Assembly: GCA_010015745.1 (NCBI GenBank)
Contig: ML978155.1
Span: 372,001-436,000, forward strand
From: Setomelanomma holmii
Lineage: Eukaryota; Ascomycota; Dothideomycetes; Pleosporales; Phaeosphaeriaceae
Reading direction: 5' to 3'
DNA length: 64,000 nucleotides
Shown here piece by piece: positions 43,734-55,033 of the stretch. Position 1 is the stretch's first letter. Each line of letters opens with the position of its first letter. Under the pieces are notes generated by a model. It saw nothing but the letters and a program-made list of their open reading frames with translations, ran no database searches and was not told where the DNA came from. A program made the translations under genes and the position numbers.

Positions 43734-46010
43734 ATGCGGCCGGCTCTTCAACGAGCTGGGACGCTGCTGAACCACGATGCTCATGCAGTCTCTCTACCCA
43801 CTTTCCTCTGTCCTGCGCTGCTCAGGGCTCCGCTAGCCACGCCTCACCGCCCCGTGAAATCACCTGCCTCATCGAAACGATTCTCAACAGCCGGGCGAGC
43901 GCGACATCAGGCCAGCGCAGCCATCCCTTCCGCCGACGCTATCGACAACCCGTCTTTCAATACAGCTTCGGACAGTGCACCTCCCGCCCGAAAATCTCTC
44001 CCGAGATCTTGTCCAGGATGTGGCGCCCCAGCTCAGGTCTTCGACAAGAAAGAGGCAGGGTACTACAATGTCGAAAGGAAGGTAGTCCGGGACTACTTGG
44101 GATGGAATGAGAACAAGGCGCAAGATGTCTCCCAAGAGAACGATGTCTACTCGAATGCCCTCAAGAATGTAGATCCAGCGTTACTTGACGAGATCGGTCT
44201 TGAAAAGGAAGGTCTTGATGCGCAGAATGAGGCCGAAGATCAGGCGAAGACACCAGTATGCGACCGCTGCCACAACCTCATTCACCACCGTGTGGGATCG
44301 CCCATACACCATCCGACTGTCGATGCGATACAGCAGACCATCGCCGAATCTCCGCATCGGCGGAATCACATCTATCATGTCGTTGATGCCGCCGACTTCC
44401 CACTATCACTCGTCCCACGTCTCCAGTCATCACTCCGCATACCGAAGCTACGAACGCAGAATCGGCGCGCAAAGCACAAGGGGTGGGTAGCGAACGATCG
44501 CATTGCAGAGATCAGTTTTGTCATTACCAGAGCAGATTTACTCGCGCCAAAGAAGGAGCAAGTCGATGCATTGATGCCATATATACGAGATGTGCTTCGA
44601 GACGCCCTAGGACGAGAGAACAAGGATGCACGTTTAGGGAATGTACGACTTGTCAGCGCCAAGCGGGGTTGGTGGACGAAGCAAGTGAAAGAAGACATCT
44701 GGGAACGCGGTGGCGCCGGCTGGATGGTTGGCAAGGTTAACGTCGGCAAGTCGAACCTGGTCGAGGCCGTCTTTCCCAAGGGCCGAGGTGCAGACTATCA
44801 AGATGTTCGCAAGGTCCGCAGCGCAGCCGAGCGCGAGGAGATGCTGAACAGCTCGAAGTCGCTCGAAGATCTTGCGCGAGTACAACAGCAACTCGCCGAC
44901 GAAGATGCAGAGACGGAGCGTCGAGCATCTCAAGCACAAGAACACCTACATAAGCCTCCAGAGCCAGAAGAGTTGGATCCAGAAGAAGACTTCGAGGACC
45001 CCGATGCTCTGCTCCCTCCACCCCAACCATATACGCCGTACCCCGTTCTACCCATAGCCTCGTCCCTGCCTGGCACCACCGCCTCTCCCATTCGTATCCC
45101 TTTTGGCCGCAATAGAGGCGAGCTCATTGATCTCCCTGGTCTAGCACGCACAACCCCAGGCCTCGAGACCTTTGTCCAACCTACCTCCCACGACGACCTC
45201 ATCATGAACCACCGCATCAACTCGCAACGCTACCCTCTCAAACCTGGGCAGTCTTTGATCCTCGGGGGCGGTCTAATCCGCCTCACACCAGTAACAGACG
45301 ACCTTGTTTTCCTCGTCCACCCTTTTGTTCCTCTCCACCCACACGTAACAAGAACCGACAAAGCAATCGACTACCAAAATCAAACCTCAGACCGCCAACT
45401 CCAAGTCCCCGCCATCCTCGCTCCCAATGTCGGCTCCAAGATGAACTCAGCAGGCCGCTTCAAACTCAAATGGGACGTCACAAAAGAACTCGCTGGGCCC
45501 GTCACGTCCGCCATGGCTGGCAAAATGAAGCCGGAGAACCTGCCCTGGCGCATCTGGAGCACAGATATTCTAATTGAAGGCGTGGGCTGGATCGAAGTCT
45601 CAGCCCAAACGCGCAGACCGCAAGGCTGGAAAGCCCCCGGTCTGATCAAGAAAGACCCAAATCACGCACAGCACGAGCGCCTTGCCGCACTGCAAGCCGA
45701 GCAAGACCGCAAGACTCGCAAATTCGCTGCGCTCGCGCGCGCAGAAGCAGAAGATCGCGATCCCGAGGAAGTCCTGGCCGAGGAATGCCGTGATGATGAT
45801 GTGCTGGGCGATCAAATGGCCGAGTGGCAGGATGACTATCCGGAGATTGAGGTATTTAGTCCCTTGGGCAAGTTTGTGGGTGCCAGACGGCCCATGTGTG
45901 CGAGTTTGGTGAGTGGGCCGAAAATGGTGAGTAGTAGGGAGAGCAAGGCGAGGCCGAGGAGGAGTATGGTTAGTGTGAAGAGGCAGCGGAAGCCTGGTGG
46001 TGGGGAGTAG
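43734..46010 (+). CDS. Mitochondrial circularly permuted GTPase (Gep3/Mtg3, YqeH-like)
   Basis: Predicted mitochondrial ribosome-assembly GTPase. Single exon, 758 residues. The N-terminal ~60 residues are Arg/Ser/Ala-rich and lack acidic clusters apart from an Asp near residue 15, fitting a presequence. A zinc finger pairs CPGC (93-96) with CDRC (176-179), as in YqeH. The GTPase motifs are permuted: G4-like TRAD (265-268), then G5-like VSAK, then G1 GKVNVGKS (333-340), then G3 DLPGL (466-470). A long acidic coiled insert (ARVQQQLADEDAETERRASQ) lies between G1 and G3. The C-terminal half carries the family's beta-rich RNA-binding-like region and a basic end. Confidence 0.88.
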   Translation: MRPALQRAGTLLNHDAHAVSLPTFLCPALLRAPLATPHRPVKSPASSKRFSTAGRARHQASAAIPSADAIDNPSFNTASDSAPPARKSLPRSCPGCGAPAQVFDKKEAGYYNVERKVVRDYLGWNENKAQDVSQENDVYSNALKNVDPALLDEIGLEKEGLDAQNEAEDQAKTPVCDRCHNLIHHRVGSPIHHPTVDAIQQTIAESPHRRNHIYHVVDAADFPLSLVPRLQSSLRIPKLRTQNRRAKHKGWVANDRIAEISFVITRADLLAPKKEQVDALMPYIRDVLRDALGRENKDARLGNVRLVSAKRGWWTKQVKEDIWERGGAGWMVGKVNVGKSNLVEAVFPKGRGADYQDVRKVRSAAEREEMLNSSKSLEDLARVQQQLADEDAETERRASQAQEHLHKPPEPEELDPEEDFEDPDALLPPPQPYTPYPVLPIASSLPGTTASPIRIPFGRNRGELIDLPGLARTTPGLETFVQPTSHDDLIMNHRINSQRYPLKPGQSLILGGGLIRLTPVTDDLVFLVHPFVPLHPHVTRTDKAIDYQNQTSDRQLQVPAILAPNVGSKMNSAGRFKLKWDVTKELAGPVTSAMAGKMKPENLPWRIWSTDILIEGVGWIEVSAQTRRPQGWKAPGLIKKDPNHAQHERLAALQAEQDRKTRKFAALARAEAEDRDPEEVLAEECRDDDVLGDQMAEWQDDYPEIEVFSPLGKFVGARRPMCASLVSGPKMVSSRESKARPRRSMVSVKRQRKPGGGE

Positions 46011-46414
46011 TGCTGTTGTGTAGGATACGCGGAGTATGCGCGTCAACACGGGCGTGTACGAAGATGACATGATGGTGATGAATATATAGAACATATCGTT
46101 TAGCTAAAGAGTATGTAAGATATCCACTCCATTTGCTCTAATCGTTTCCAAATGTCTCTATCGTAGTGTACAACATGAAGCCGTTTCGCATTCATTTCTG
46201 CGCTCCAACATGCTCCGTAACAATCCTATCCTATCTGATGTTGTGGTTCTCACGCCGGTCGCCAGTACGCCAGAAGCAACCCACCCGCAAAGAGCTTGCT
46301 TCATTACTCCGCCCTACATGCAATATCGAGCTGCCTGTTAGACTGGACAATACATCTTGTGTGCCTCATGTCTTTGTGTTTATCCTCTCGGTGCCATCGC
46401 CATGGTTGTGCATT
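46011..46414. other. Intergenic region between convergent genes
   Basis: About 0.4 kb between the 3' ends of the GTPase and the GT34 gene; both terminators expected. No gene seen. Confidence 0.5.
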
Positions 46415-47493
46415 TCAAACCTTTTCCAGGACGTCAAAGTATGGCTGCTGCTCATTTGCGCAGCTCCGACCATCCTTATCGCAACCAGGGAAGTTCGCGA
46501 CCAAATCCCCATCCTTGAACTCGCCGTTTTGCCGGCTTGCGGGGCCGTTCGCATACGAATTGATGAGGTTCTGCGGGATCATGGCGAATTTAGCTAGGAT
46601 CGTGCCGTGCCATCTATGTCGTGTTAGCTTTTTGTCAAGATGTCTACACAGAGCATAGAACTCACTGTACAATGTGCTCCAGCGCGTGGAACTCCGCCTT
46701 CTGGAAATTATAGCTCCTGTAAATCGAATCGAACCATACGTCCAAAAAGTACTTGGCCCACTCGCCATTCCGGACGACGAAGCTGTTTGGCGCCAATCCG
46801 TCCTTGTCTTGCGCAATGACGAAGTCGATGCGGTCGCCTTTGAGGTTACCAAAGGTCTTGATCACGCTGTCGGGCGGCACGACAGGAGCGTTGGATATCA
46901 TGTGGTGTTCGAGCTTCAAGGGCGTGAGCAGCGTGGTGTGTACTGCAATTGCGGGATTCGTAATGAGTGCAGTGTGATCGAGGAACCAGAACCAGGTGGT
47001 GCCTGGGTGGAGTGTCATGGCGTGGCGCATGGCGGGGACACGGGACCACGTTGAGGGTGCGCCGCTGAGGGCGTATTGGTCGTTGTTTGGAAAGAAGGTC
47101 TTGTAGCCTGTCCTTTATCAGTCTCTCGTCATGTCGCTTCCTGCATAAAGCGACCGTACCATGTATCCTAGCATACTCTTCCCGGTTGTGCTTGATCTTT
47201 GCTGTCCATGCTGGGTCTGCCTTGGGATCTACTACTGTGACGATGACGACGGGCACTCCACTCCCTATGGCGACCTTGGGCAGGTTCGGGGCCTGAGAGT
47301 TGCTACCTCCTCCACCTGTCTTCCCTAACAACCAGAATACTGTGAGGAACCCCAGTATGCCAACAACGATCAGCCGCAGCTTGTCTCGCCGTAACAAATT
47401 CTTTAGCGCTGGCGGTATCCGAAATCCAGTCTGTTGTCTGGCAGCGTACGGCGGTGGCCGCGATGTCTTGCGCGGTGGCATAGCAAAATGCAT
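46415..47493 (-). CDS. GT34 alpha-1,6-mannosyltransferase subunit (Mnn10/Mnn11-like)
   Basis: Golgi type II membrane glycosyltransferase that extends N-glycan mannan with alpha-1,6-mannose. Exons 47493..47160, 47107..46666, 46613..46415 give 324 residues (320 from the second ATG at 47481). A single N-terminal anchor (LRLIVVGILGFLTVFWLLG) follows a basic cytosolic tail. The catalytic part includes YKTFFPNNDQYALSG, WSRVPAMRHAM and the acidic active-site strand FWFLDHTALITNP. C-terminal family motifs HALEHIVQWHGTILAKFAMI and INSYANG are present. Shorter than yeast Mnn10 but within fungal range. Divergent from the mannose-6-phosphate isomerase gene. Confidence 0.87.
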
Positions 47494-48412
47494 TGTGTGT
47501 GAAGGAGGTGCGTGGCCAGGGAGAGGCCACTTTTAGGATATGCGCCTGCGGGACGATGGCGGTGAAACGAGGGATGGCAGTTGGAGGACGCTTGATTCGT
47601 GAAGATGACTCGCTATGGATGCATGCTTGGTGTTTGGCATGGAAAGGAAGGAAAGGACACGCGGAGGCGATGGGCGCAAGCAGATTGATGTCGGGTGAAG
47701 TGAAAAGGGACGAAATTACGGAGTACACGCGATTGATACGAGATCGCGATAGGCTTGGCTTGGCCCACTCGGAGACCCTTGCTTTAGCGGCCGCTCATCA
47801 TGGTGCCTCTTGCGCAACCCGACCTGCACTTGCAAACTCTCCTTTGTACGGCTGTTTATGTAGCACACATCATCAGAGCATGCTCGTCAGCTGCGCGTGA
47901 AGCGTTATCAATGCTCATGGAGACAGGGCGGGACCCAAGACAGCATCGTCGTCAATGCAGAGAGCATGCGAACACACGCGCTGCCTCCGAAAACGTGCAA
48001 CCCTGCTTGAAACCAAATCGATGCCAGAGAATGCTTCGTTCCGTCTATGAGCGCTGACCATGCGTCTGTCAGCAGGGCGTGATAGGTGAGTCCCATCGGG
48101 CTATTTTGCCAAGACATCCATGCAGAACCTCGAACTGGACACCATCCATTAGAAGCGCGTGTATCGGAAGAATCACAATTACGGAACCTTCGGCAACATC
48201 GGCAAGTCTCTCTGACGGTCGAGACAACGCCCTTGGGCTCGGTGATAAGAATGCTCATGTTGGCATTCGCACATACCCGCTATGACGTCGAGCGTCTGTC
48301 ACTACATTGTACTTTTCTATGACTTTGATGTTTCAGCACAGGGCCTCTTTCTGTCGTTCCATCCACCCCCGAGTACCTCCGAGTCAACAGATACCACCAC
48401 AATACCGCAAAA
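47494..48412. promoter_or_regulatory. Intergenic region between GT34 and mannose-6-phosphate isomerase genes
   Basis: About 0.92 kb between two start codons read outwards, so both promoters lie here. Small frames on both strands (47493-47900, 47908-48258) are unsupported. Confidence 0.5.
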
Positions 48413-49737
48413 ATGGTTGAGAAAGTCCTCCAGTTGAAGTGCAATTGCAACGAGTACCCATGGGGTAAGACAGGTAGAGAGTCGCTAGCGGCGACATTAT
48501 GCGAAAAGACACCTGGTACCGACTTCAAGCTCGATGAGAAGACGCCATATGCTGAGATGTAAGATGTGACAACTCATGAATGTTGAATTTGCTAATGTGT
48601 GTCAGGTGGATGGGCACATACCCTGACCTGCCATCATACGTTCTGTCCACTGGCGAAGACCTTCAAGATGTCCTCGACAAGAATGCCGACGAGCTCATTG
48701 GGAGGTCGGTCGCCCAGAAGTTCAATCATACCAAGCTCCCATATCTTCCCAAGGTCCTCTCAATAGCGAAGGCGCTTCCTCTGCAACTGCACCCAGTAAG
48801 TCCTCTCAACCATGCTTCGCTCGTGGAACCATGGCCTAATGACGAAAAGAACAAAGATCTCGCCTCAAAGCTCCATAAGAAGAACCCTGATCAGTTCACG
48901 GACCCCAACCATAAGCCAGAGATCGCATTAGCTCTAGGCGATTTTGAAGCCTTCTGCGGATTCAAACCACTTAAAGATATCGAGCAATTATTGCAATTGC
49001 CACCGCTCCAGCCATTCCTCCCGGAAGTCAAGAAGCCTGATTTCGACGACCAGACTCTCAAGCATGTGGTCAAGGCCATGCTCCAAGCATCCGAGGACGC
49101 CGTGCGCAAGACAAATGACGCTCTGATGGCACTGCCGAAGGAGAAATTTGGCAAAGACTCATATATCCCGGACATGATTCCGCGACTTTCGGAGCAGTAC
49201 GACAAGACTGACAACGGTACCCTAGTCGCACTAGTGACAATGAACTACATGCAGCTCAAGGAAGGCGACAGCATCTACATACCAGCTGACGGTATCCATG
49301 CCTATCTATCCGGTAACATCATCGAATGTATGGCACGGTCGAACAACGTCCTCAACACCGGGTTCTGCCCACGCGCTGATCGCGACTCGGTTGAAATGTT
49401 CACTTCAGTCCTGACCTTCACGCCGCACGAGGCGAAAGAGGCTCTTCTCCCGTCGCAAAAGTTTGACAGAAGCCAGAATGGCAAGTCGAAGCTGTACGCT
49501 CCGCCGCTGAGCGAGTTCAGCCTGTATGCGACGAGCTTGGGCGACGGCGAATCGGAATCGATCGGAAAGGTTGGAGGCCCAAGCATCATGATTGTAACGG
49601 AAGGTGTAGGCACGCTGAAAGCTGATGGCAAAGAGTACAAGCTCAGCGCAGGCTACATTTTCTTCGTGGGCCAGAATACGGAGCTCAAGATTGAGGCTAC
49701 CAAACCCCTCAAATCATTTACGGCGTTTGCCGAGTAA
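48413..49737 (+). CDS. Mannose-6-phosphate isomerase (type I)
   Basis: Zinc enzyme converting fructose-6-phosphate to mannose-6-phosphate, feeding GDP-mannose synthesis. Exons 48413..48558, 48606..48795, 48850..49737 give 407 residues. N-terminal CNCNEYPWGKTGRES and WMGTYPDLPSYV match the family. Zinc ligands: Gln and His in LPLQLHP, Glu in HKPEIALALGDFEAFCGF, and His in PADGIHAYLSG. The active-site arginine is probably in GFCPRADRD. The second intron (48796..48849, GTAAGT...AAAAG) is 54 nt without stops; it must be removed to join QLHP to NKDLASKLHKKNPDQFTDP, the conserved sequence. Confidence 0.94.
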
Positions 49738-50280
49738 ATGATGCGGCTCAAGACCGTCGGAGAACGAATGGCCATTGATTGGAGGCCTTGTATATACTAG
49801 GGACTTTCTCGTAACGAACTCGCGCGGACGTCAGCCGGATGTAGTCCAGAGGTACCTGATCATGTTCGGATCCGCTCGCTTCTCCCCACATGAACCCTTG
49901 CTTCCCCCGCACATCACTCGCGCACCCCTCAGGGAACCCTGACATGCTTGGTGCAGCTATAAAACCCCGCAATAGACGTATTGCTCTGATCCTTGAGCTG
50001 TTTCTGCGATTTTGTGTCAAACTGCCTGTACTACCAACCTCAATTGACAGAATTGTCTTCCTAAAGCTCGACAGAAGTTCAAATCATACAGTATTCAGCT
50101 TCGAGCTTCATCTTAAAGCTAATTGAAGCTATCATTGGAACTTGAACGACACGAGTTCCAAGCATTAGACTCATGTGAGTCCTGCCGTGCAATTCTCTGT
50201 GGCACGATTACACGCACATCAATTCCTTCCGCTAGTACCTTCAGGCAGGTAGCTAACCTCAACATAGTACATTGCCTACT
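49738..50280. other. Intergenic region
   Basis: About 0.54 kb between two plus-strand genes. No supported gene; the downstream promoter is expected here. Confidence 0.45.
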
Positions 50281-51765
50281 ATGGCGACCATAGCTAAGCG
50301 TGATTCAATGGAAGCCACTGTTGTTGGTCTCCAGACTAAGCTTAACTCTGCGCAATTGTCAGAGACCAAACCAAAGAGACGACATCTTGGTATAGCTGAC
50401 TTGCCACCATCAATCCGAAACAACATATACAAGTACGCTCTGGACACTGAGTTGGCCAATGTTGGCGAAGCCAATGTCTCGTACAAACATACCATCAAAG
50501 ATGGGGTACTGCAGTTCAAAGCCTCGCGCTTGCCCTTCCGCGTCCAGACATCATTGTTCTCCGTGAACAAGCAGATCTCCCACGAAGCTCTGCACTACTT
50601 CTACTCCAAAAACCTCTTTGTGCGATTTGAGATCTACTCCGCCGACGCACGTCACGCCAAGACGATGCTCGAAAACTCAGGTCTACTCTTCTCTACAGCT
50701 TCTTCAGAGCTTCTCGAGCGATCCAAACGTCATGCCCTCGAACTCGTTCTGGTCGAGAAGAACAGCAGCCAGAAGCGCGCTGCCATCATGTTCCCGGCTC
50801 AATACTTGCCACGTCTGATCCATTTCCTGGATCAGGCGAGCCGCACTACAACTTCGTGGGCACCGAATCACTCGCTGTTCATCAATGTCATGAATACGTA
50901 CGATTTCCCTGTCTCTCGTCTGCAGGGCGACTTGCTCGAGCTCTTCCGGCTCCTCTCGAACCTCGGCGGTGCTACCATCGACACCGCAAACCTTCTTCCG
51001 CGATATGCAGAAGGTCTGCAAGCCAATATGACAGCCGCAAGCTTCACCGCAGACAACTGGCTCCAAAGCGTCACAGACCTCGCCAACCTCGCAGACTCCG
51101 CGCGCGACAAAGAAGACTACACCACATCCATTGAATATAGCCAAATCGTCAGAATAGCACTAACATACGGCTACCTCACGCACGCCGAGACCCTCCACAC
51201 ACAAGACGAAGCATTCGCGAAATCCATTCAACGCCTCCGCTGGCGCACAGAACTCGGTCTCGGCATCGCCCTCTCCCTCCAACACCGCGCATTCACGTCC
51301 GCCAATAAAGACTGGCTTACGATTGCTCCTCCAACGCCCGAAACCGTGGAGACGGCTCGCGCTCTTCTGCTGGCTGAATCCTCCCTCTCCCGCGCCCTCT
51401 CCCTCGCCACCGATGCACCCAGCCCCGCCTCAAACCCCTGGTTCCTCAGCCTGCCCGTCGAACTCATTCCGCCGAACAAACCCACATGGTTCACCGAGAT
51501 CGAGCGCGCGCAGACGTGGTATGCGCTCGGGACGGTGCATGCGCAGTTGGGCGAGAATTTGTTCGCTGCTGGGGATATGGAGCGTGCGTTGGGGTTGTAT
51601 GGGGAGAGTAAGGATAAGGATGAGGAGGCAAGGGAGAGGGTGGAGAAAGCTTTTGAGAGGATTAGGCAGCAGATTGATGGGGATAGGGAGAGTATGTGGA
51701 AGGGTACTGTGAGGCCTGGGGGCGCGTTGAAAAGAGCTGGTGTTGTGGGGAGGTTGGAGGTTTGA
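50281..51765 (+). CDS. F-box/2EXR-like protein with TPR-like C-terminal half, function unknown
   Basis: Single exon, 494 residues from ATG 50281. Upstream codons in frame lack an ATG. The N-terminal module (LGIADLPPSIRNNIYKYALD, then LFSVNKQISHEALHYFYSKN) matches the F-box-like/2EXR-type unit common in Dothideomycete proteins of unknown function. The C-terminal half is helical with TPR-like spacing: DLANLADSARDKEDYTTSIE, TARALLLAESSLSRALSLA, ERAQTWYALGTVHAQLGENL. The tail is basic. It may be a substrate adaptor, but this is inference. Confidence 0.7.
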   Translation: MATIAKRDSMEATVVGLQTKLNSAQLSETKPKRRHLGIADLPPSIRNNIYKYALDTELANVGEANVSYKHTIKDGVLQFKASRLPFRVQTSLFSVNKQISHEALHYFYSKNLFVRFEIYSADARHAKTMLENSGLLFSTASSELLERSKRHALELVLVEKNSSQKRAAIMFPAQYLPRLIHFLDQASRTTTSWAPNHSLFINVMNTYDFPVSRLQGDLLELFRLLSNLGGATIDTANLLPRYAEGLQANMTAASFTADNWLQSVTDLANLADSARDKEDYTTSIEYSQIVRIALTYGYLTHAETLHTQDEAFAKSIQRLRWRTELGLGIALSLQHRAFTSANKDWLTIAPPTPETVETARALLLAESSLSRALSLATDAPSPASNPWFLSLPVELIPPNKPTWFTEIERAQTWYALGTVHAQLGENLFAAGDMERALGLYGESKDKDEEARERVEKAFERIRQQIDGDRESMWKGTVRPGGALKRAGVVGRLEV

Positions 51766-51837
51766 GTGGTGCGAGGCTTGTCGCGCAGCACAGCACGTTT
51801 ATGCGCATACATAAGGCAGGACCCCGAGCGTCTTTTG

Positions 51838-52984
51838 CTACCCGTCGCGCTCCAGTTTCGTGATCTCCTCCTTCATCCTCTCAATCTCTCGTTCTAAAAC
51901 GCCTTTCCGCTTCGCCAAATCCCACATTCCCTTCTCCCCAGCTTTTACATACAGCTCCAGTCCCTGTCTTGCCAACGCCTCTCTATTTCTCAGCCCACGC
52001 TCTCCACTACCTTGCTGCTTCTTGAACTCCTTGAGCGCGGCGACAAACTCAGGCGGTGGCGGGTGGCTGATGGTATGTATCTTTGCTTGCAGGCCTAGTA
52101 CGGTGGCGCGCATGTGCAGCAGTTCGGCAGAGGACTTGGTATGTCGCGCTAGTGCGCCGTGTTGAGTTTGCTCCAGGATCCGAATGGAAGTCTTGAGAAG
52201 TGTGAGGTGGGTGTGTAGAAGGTTGGATGTGGTATTGGCCAGGTCGATTCGGGCGATTGAGAGCTGGTCTGGCAAGTCCCGGGTCGCTGTCTCGTGTATG
52301 TTACGTGCTCGATGGGTAAGATCGGATATGGCGGGTGGGTCTTTGGGGTGGGCAATAGTGCAAAGATGTTCTGCAACGATTGCGAGTTCCGTTGAGAGGG
52401 AATCTGCAATGCTATTGATGCCGTCGAGGAAGAGGTCCATGTCGCCGGAAAGGATCTCGCGATCGGAGTCGGGGACCTGGCCGTTGAGCTGCGCTGTCAC
52501 GATTTCTATGACAGAATGTAGTTCAGGTGGTAGTTCTGCTGCTCGTAATGGCAGGTCTGAGAGCGAACTGATGAGAATTTGAGACGAAATGAGACTTGTG
52601 CGGGCGGCTGTGAGGCTCTACATTACATGTCAGTGTCTGAAAATCATTTCTAATGTGACTTCGAGGAATCAGAGTGCATTGAAGCATGCCTTGCGTTGTA
52701 ATGCCCGAAAACGACACAAAAACGACAGTGTAAATAGAAGGTAAACAACTAACGAAAGTACTATGTCGGGCTTAGACAGATGGATGTGTGCAAAGAGGGA
52801 TCCAAAGATGACACTCAAGTCTGATTGAGAGCATACATACCCTCCGTATCTCATCATGTATGCGCTGCTTCTTCGTGTCCCGTGTTGATCCATCAGGATT
52901 GAGCTTGCGTGTTGTGAGGTCCTTGTACAAGACTTCAAAGTTAGGATTGCGCTGTAAGATTGATGGATCAACAGGAGGCAGCAT
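51838..52984 (-). CDS. Conserved fungal coiled-coil protein, function unknown
   Basis: Exons 52984..52841 and 52617..51838 give 307 residues; donor GTATGT, acceptor GTAG, phase 0. The N-terminus (LPPVDPSILQRNPNFEVLYK, then LNPDGSTRDTKKQRIH) resembles a widespread Pezizomycotina family of unknown function. Exon 2 starts LTAARTSLISSQILISSLSD. The middle is helical with few charges. The C-terminus is a charged coiled coil (AKRKGVLEREIERMKEEITK). The 223-bp intron is longer than others here, so a small unseen exon inside it is possible. No function can be assigned. Confidence 0.7.
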
Positions 52985-53226
52985 GATTTATTTGGTCAGG
53001 ACGACGGCGTGAGTCGCAAGATCATCTGGGTGGTGAAGGACGTTCAGCGTTCAGAATTGGAGGCACGGAGAATGGAGCTAGATCGAAAGCAGACTAGTCA
53101 CATGGCTCGTGCTCTCTCCCGAGGTGTCTCGCTCTTCACCTTGTCTCTGCTGACAAGTGTGTGGAAATGCATCACTGGATTATTGATCTGCACAATTATC
53201 CATATTGGCATCGAGATGGTCGTAAA

Positions 53227-54738
53227 TTATGAGCCTACATGCTTCCACAATCGTCTTGCAGACTGGCGGCTCATTCTTATCCAGGCCTGACTGTTCAGCC
53301 CTTCGAGAGAGTCCAAGGTTGTGGACTTGGAATGCTCATCGCGCTCCTGTGCAGCATAGACGTCCGCCTTCCTGGTATCATCAGCTCGCTTCGCTACCTT
53401 CGCAGTCCCCCAAGAAGCATCCAAACATGTCAACATCGCCCAGATTCTGACCAATGTGCACCAGTACCCAAAGACAAGGTAGCCAGGAAAGTAGATGAAG
53501 TCTTGCGGATGCTTTTTGAAATGCGGGAGGATCTTGATGGCCTTCAATGCGATGATCCAGATCATGAGAAAAAGTGTAGCGGGTCGAAAATAACCTAGAC
53601 GACTTGTCTCTGCAAGGGACTTGTACAACAGCCAGAACATAGCTGTTTCCTGGATGATCGACATACGCAAGAACCAGACGACCAAGGTAAACATTGTGTA
53701 TGGATGTCGTGTCCAGGCCATCTTATGCATCAGCTGCCGCGGGTTTTGTCGCCACGTCGTCCTTGTCCAGCGTAGCACTTGCTCATTGAACTTCGGCCAT
53801 TCGCCCAACTCCGTCATCATCGTACTGTCAGGCCCATCCTGGTGCTTGATCTTCCAGCCATGTTCTATCAACCAGCGCGTATGAAATTTGTCATCATCAG
53901 CGTTCAAAGGTACTTTGCTAAGCCACAAGTAGTCGTTGAGATAGTGCCGCTGAAACCTTTCTGATGCGTAGATCTCCGCACGAAACACGCCGAAGCGACC
54001 TGCGAGCGTGGAAAGGCCGCCATCAATTCCTTGTGTGCCGCAGTACTCGAAGCGTCGACGCGCGAGGTACGTCATTCCCAGGAAATTCCAGAAACCAGAG
54101 AAAGACGTAGAGTGCTGGCGGTGTCGCGCTACAAGGGCAGTTCCCACACCCCCTGTTGAAGGATCTTCGAAGGGCGCAACGATGGACTGCACAAACCAAG
54201 GATTGGCAGGCCAATATGTGTGATCGTCTTGTGTTATGAACAGAGATGTTTGGACATGTGGCATCGCCAGTGCTGTCTGTTTGCGCCGCGATACCTCGTT
54301 GCTATATAGCACCAGTAATCTCTGATCCTGGACTATGGTTTGAAAGGTTGCGATTTGCTCTCTAGCCACTAGGCCAGCAGCGGGAATGATGAGTTGATGG
54401 ATTGGGTGTCGAAGAATCGAGGTTACTACATGGTGGAACGTCTTCGACATGATATCGGTGGTCGCTACCACAACGGTGATGTCGGCTGCATGATAAGTTG
54501 GATTGCGTGGCCTAGGAGCTGGGCGATATCTGAGATAACCAATGATGCTCGCTATGACCCGAGTATAGCGAAGTGAGAAGATGGCCAAAAACCACCAAAA
54601 GTATCGACTATGATGAAGGTGTACAATGCTAGATTCTGAAATTATATTTTGACGAGTCATTGCGGTCGCCCTGAGTGCTAGACTCCTAAAGCTTGATGTA
54701 TACTTGCTCGTTATATCCATGAGCGGTATAGAATCCAT
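53227..54738 (-). CDS. GT2 polysaccharide synthase (Cps1-like)
   Basis: Processive family-2 glycosyltransferase of the hyaluronan/cellulose-synthase fold, like fungal Cps1 polysaccharide synthases. Single exon, 503 residues from ATG 54738 (the frame is open further upstream but only with GTG). Motifs: N-terminal strand ITVVVATTD; TQDDH (~169-173); NADDD (~279-283) as a likely catalytic aspartate region; and QVLRW (~320-324) matching QxxRW. A transmembrane segment precedes the catalytic domain (SRYFWWFLAIFSL), and three follow (FTLVVWFLRMSI, ATLFLMIWIIALKAI, FPGYLVFGYWCTLVRIW). It lies downstream of a P450 pseudogene on the same strand. Confidence 0.85.
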   Translation of the reverse strand: MDSIPLMDITSKYTSSFRSLALRATAMTRQNIISESSIVHLHHSRYFWWFLAIFSLRYTRVIASIIGYLRYRPAPRPRNPTYHAADITVVVATTDIMSKTFHHVVTSILRHPIHQLIIPAAGLVAREQIATFQTIVQDQRLLVLYSNEVSRRKQTALAMPHVQTSLFITQDDHTYWPANPWFVQSIVAPFEDPSTGGVGTALVARHRQHSTSFSGFWNFLGMTYLARRRFEYCGTQGIDGGLSTLAGRFGVFRAEIYASERFQRHYLNDYLWLSKVPLNADDDKFHTRWLIEHGWKIKHQDGPDSTMMTELGEWPKFNEQVLRWTRTTWRQNPRQLMHKMAWTRHPYTMFTLVVWFLRMSIIQETAMFWLLYKSLAETSRLGYFRPATLFLMIWIIALKAIKILPHFKKHPQDFIYFPGYLVFGYWCTLVRIWAMLTCLDASWGTAKVAKRADDTRKADVYAAQERDEHSKSTTLDSLEGLNSQAWIRMSRQSARRLWKHVGS

Positions 54739-55033
54739 CTGAGATCTTGATGGATGCAATCGGGAAAATGTAAAGGCAAAATGCGCGTAATAGGGGCGTC
54801 GTTCCGGTATATTGCGTGGAGATGACTGCGACACTCTTTATACTTGTGTCTGCTGTGAAGATACGATGCGGTCGCCCTACTTGCCTACCGTGACGGCATT
54901 TGAAGGTGCAATACATTGCCCCGATGAGAATATACTGAAGATGTGAACTGAAGGAGTTTTGGTTGGAGTTGATCAAACGTCATCTCTTGGTCGTAAACGT
55001 AAATACTATAGTAAGTGGGATTTCTTCACTGCG

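Noticed and set aside
54739..54834. Longer N-terminus for the GT2 synthase
   Set aside because: The only upstream start in frame is GTG; the ATG at 54738 is the first real start.
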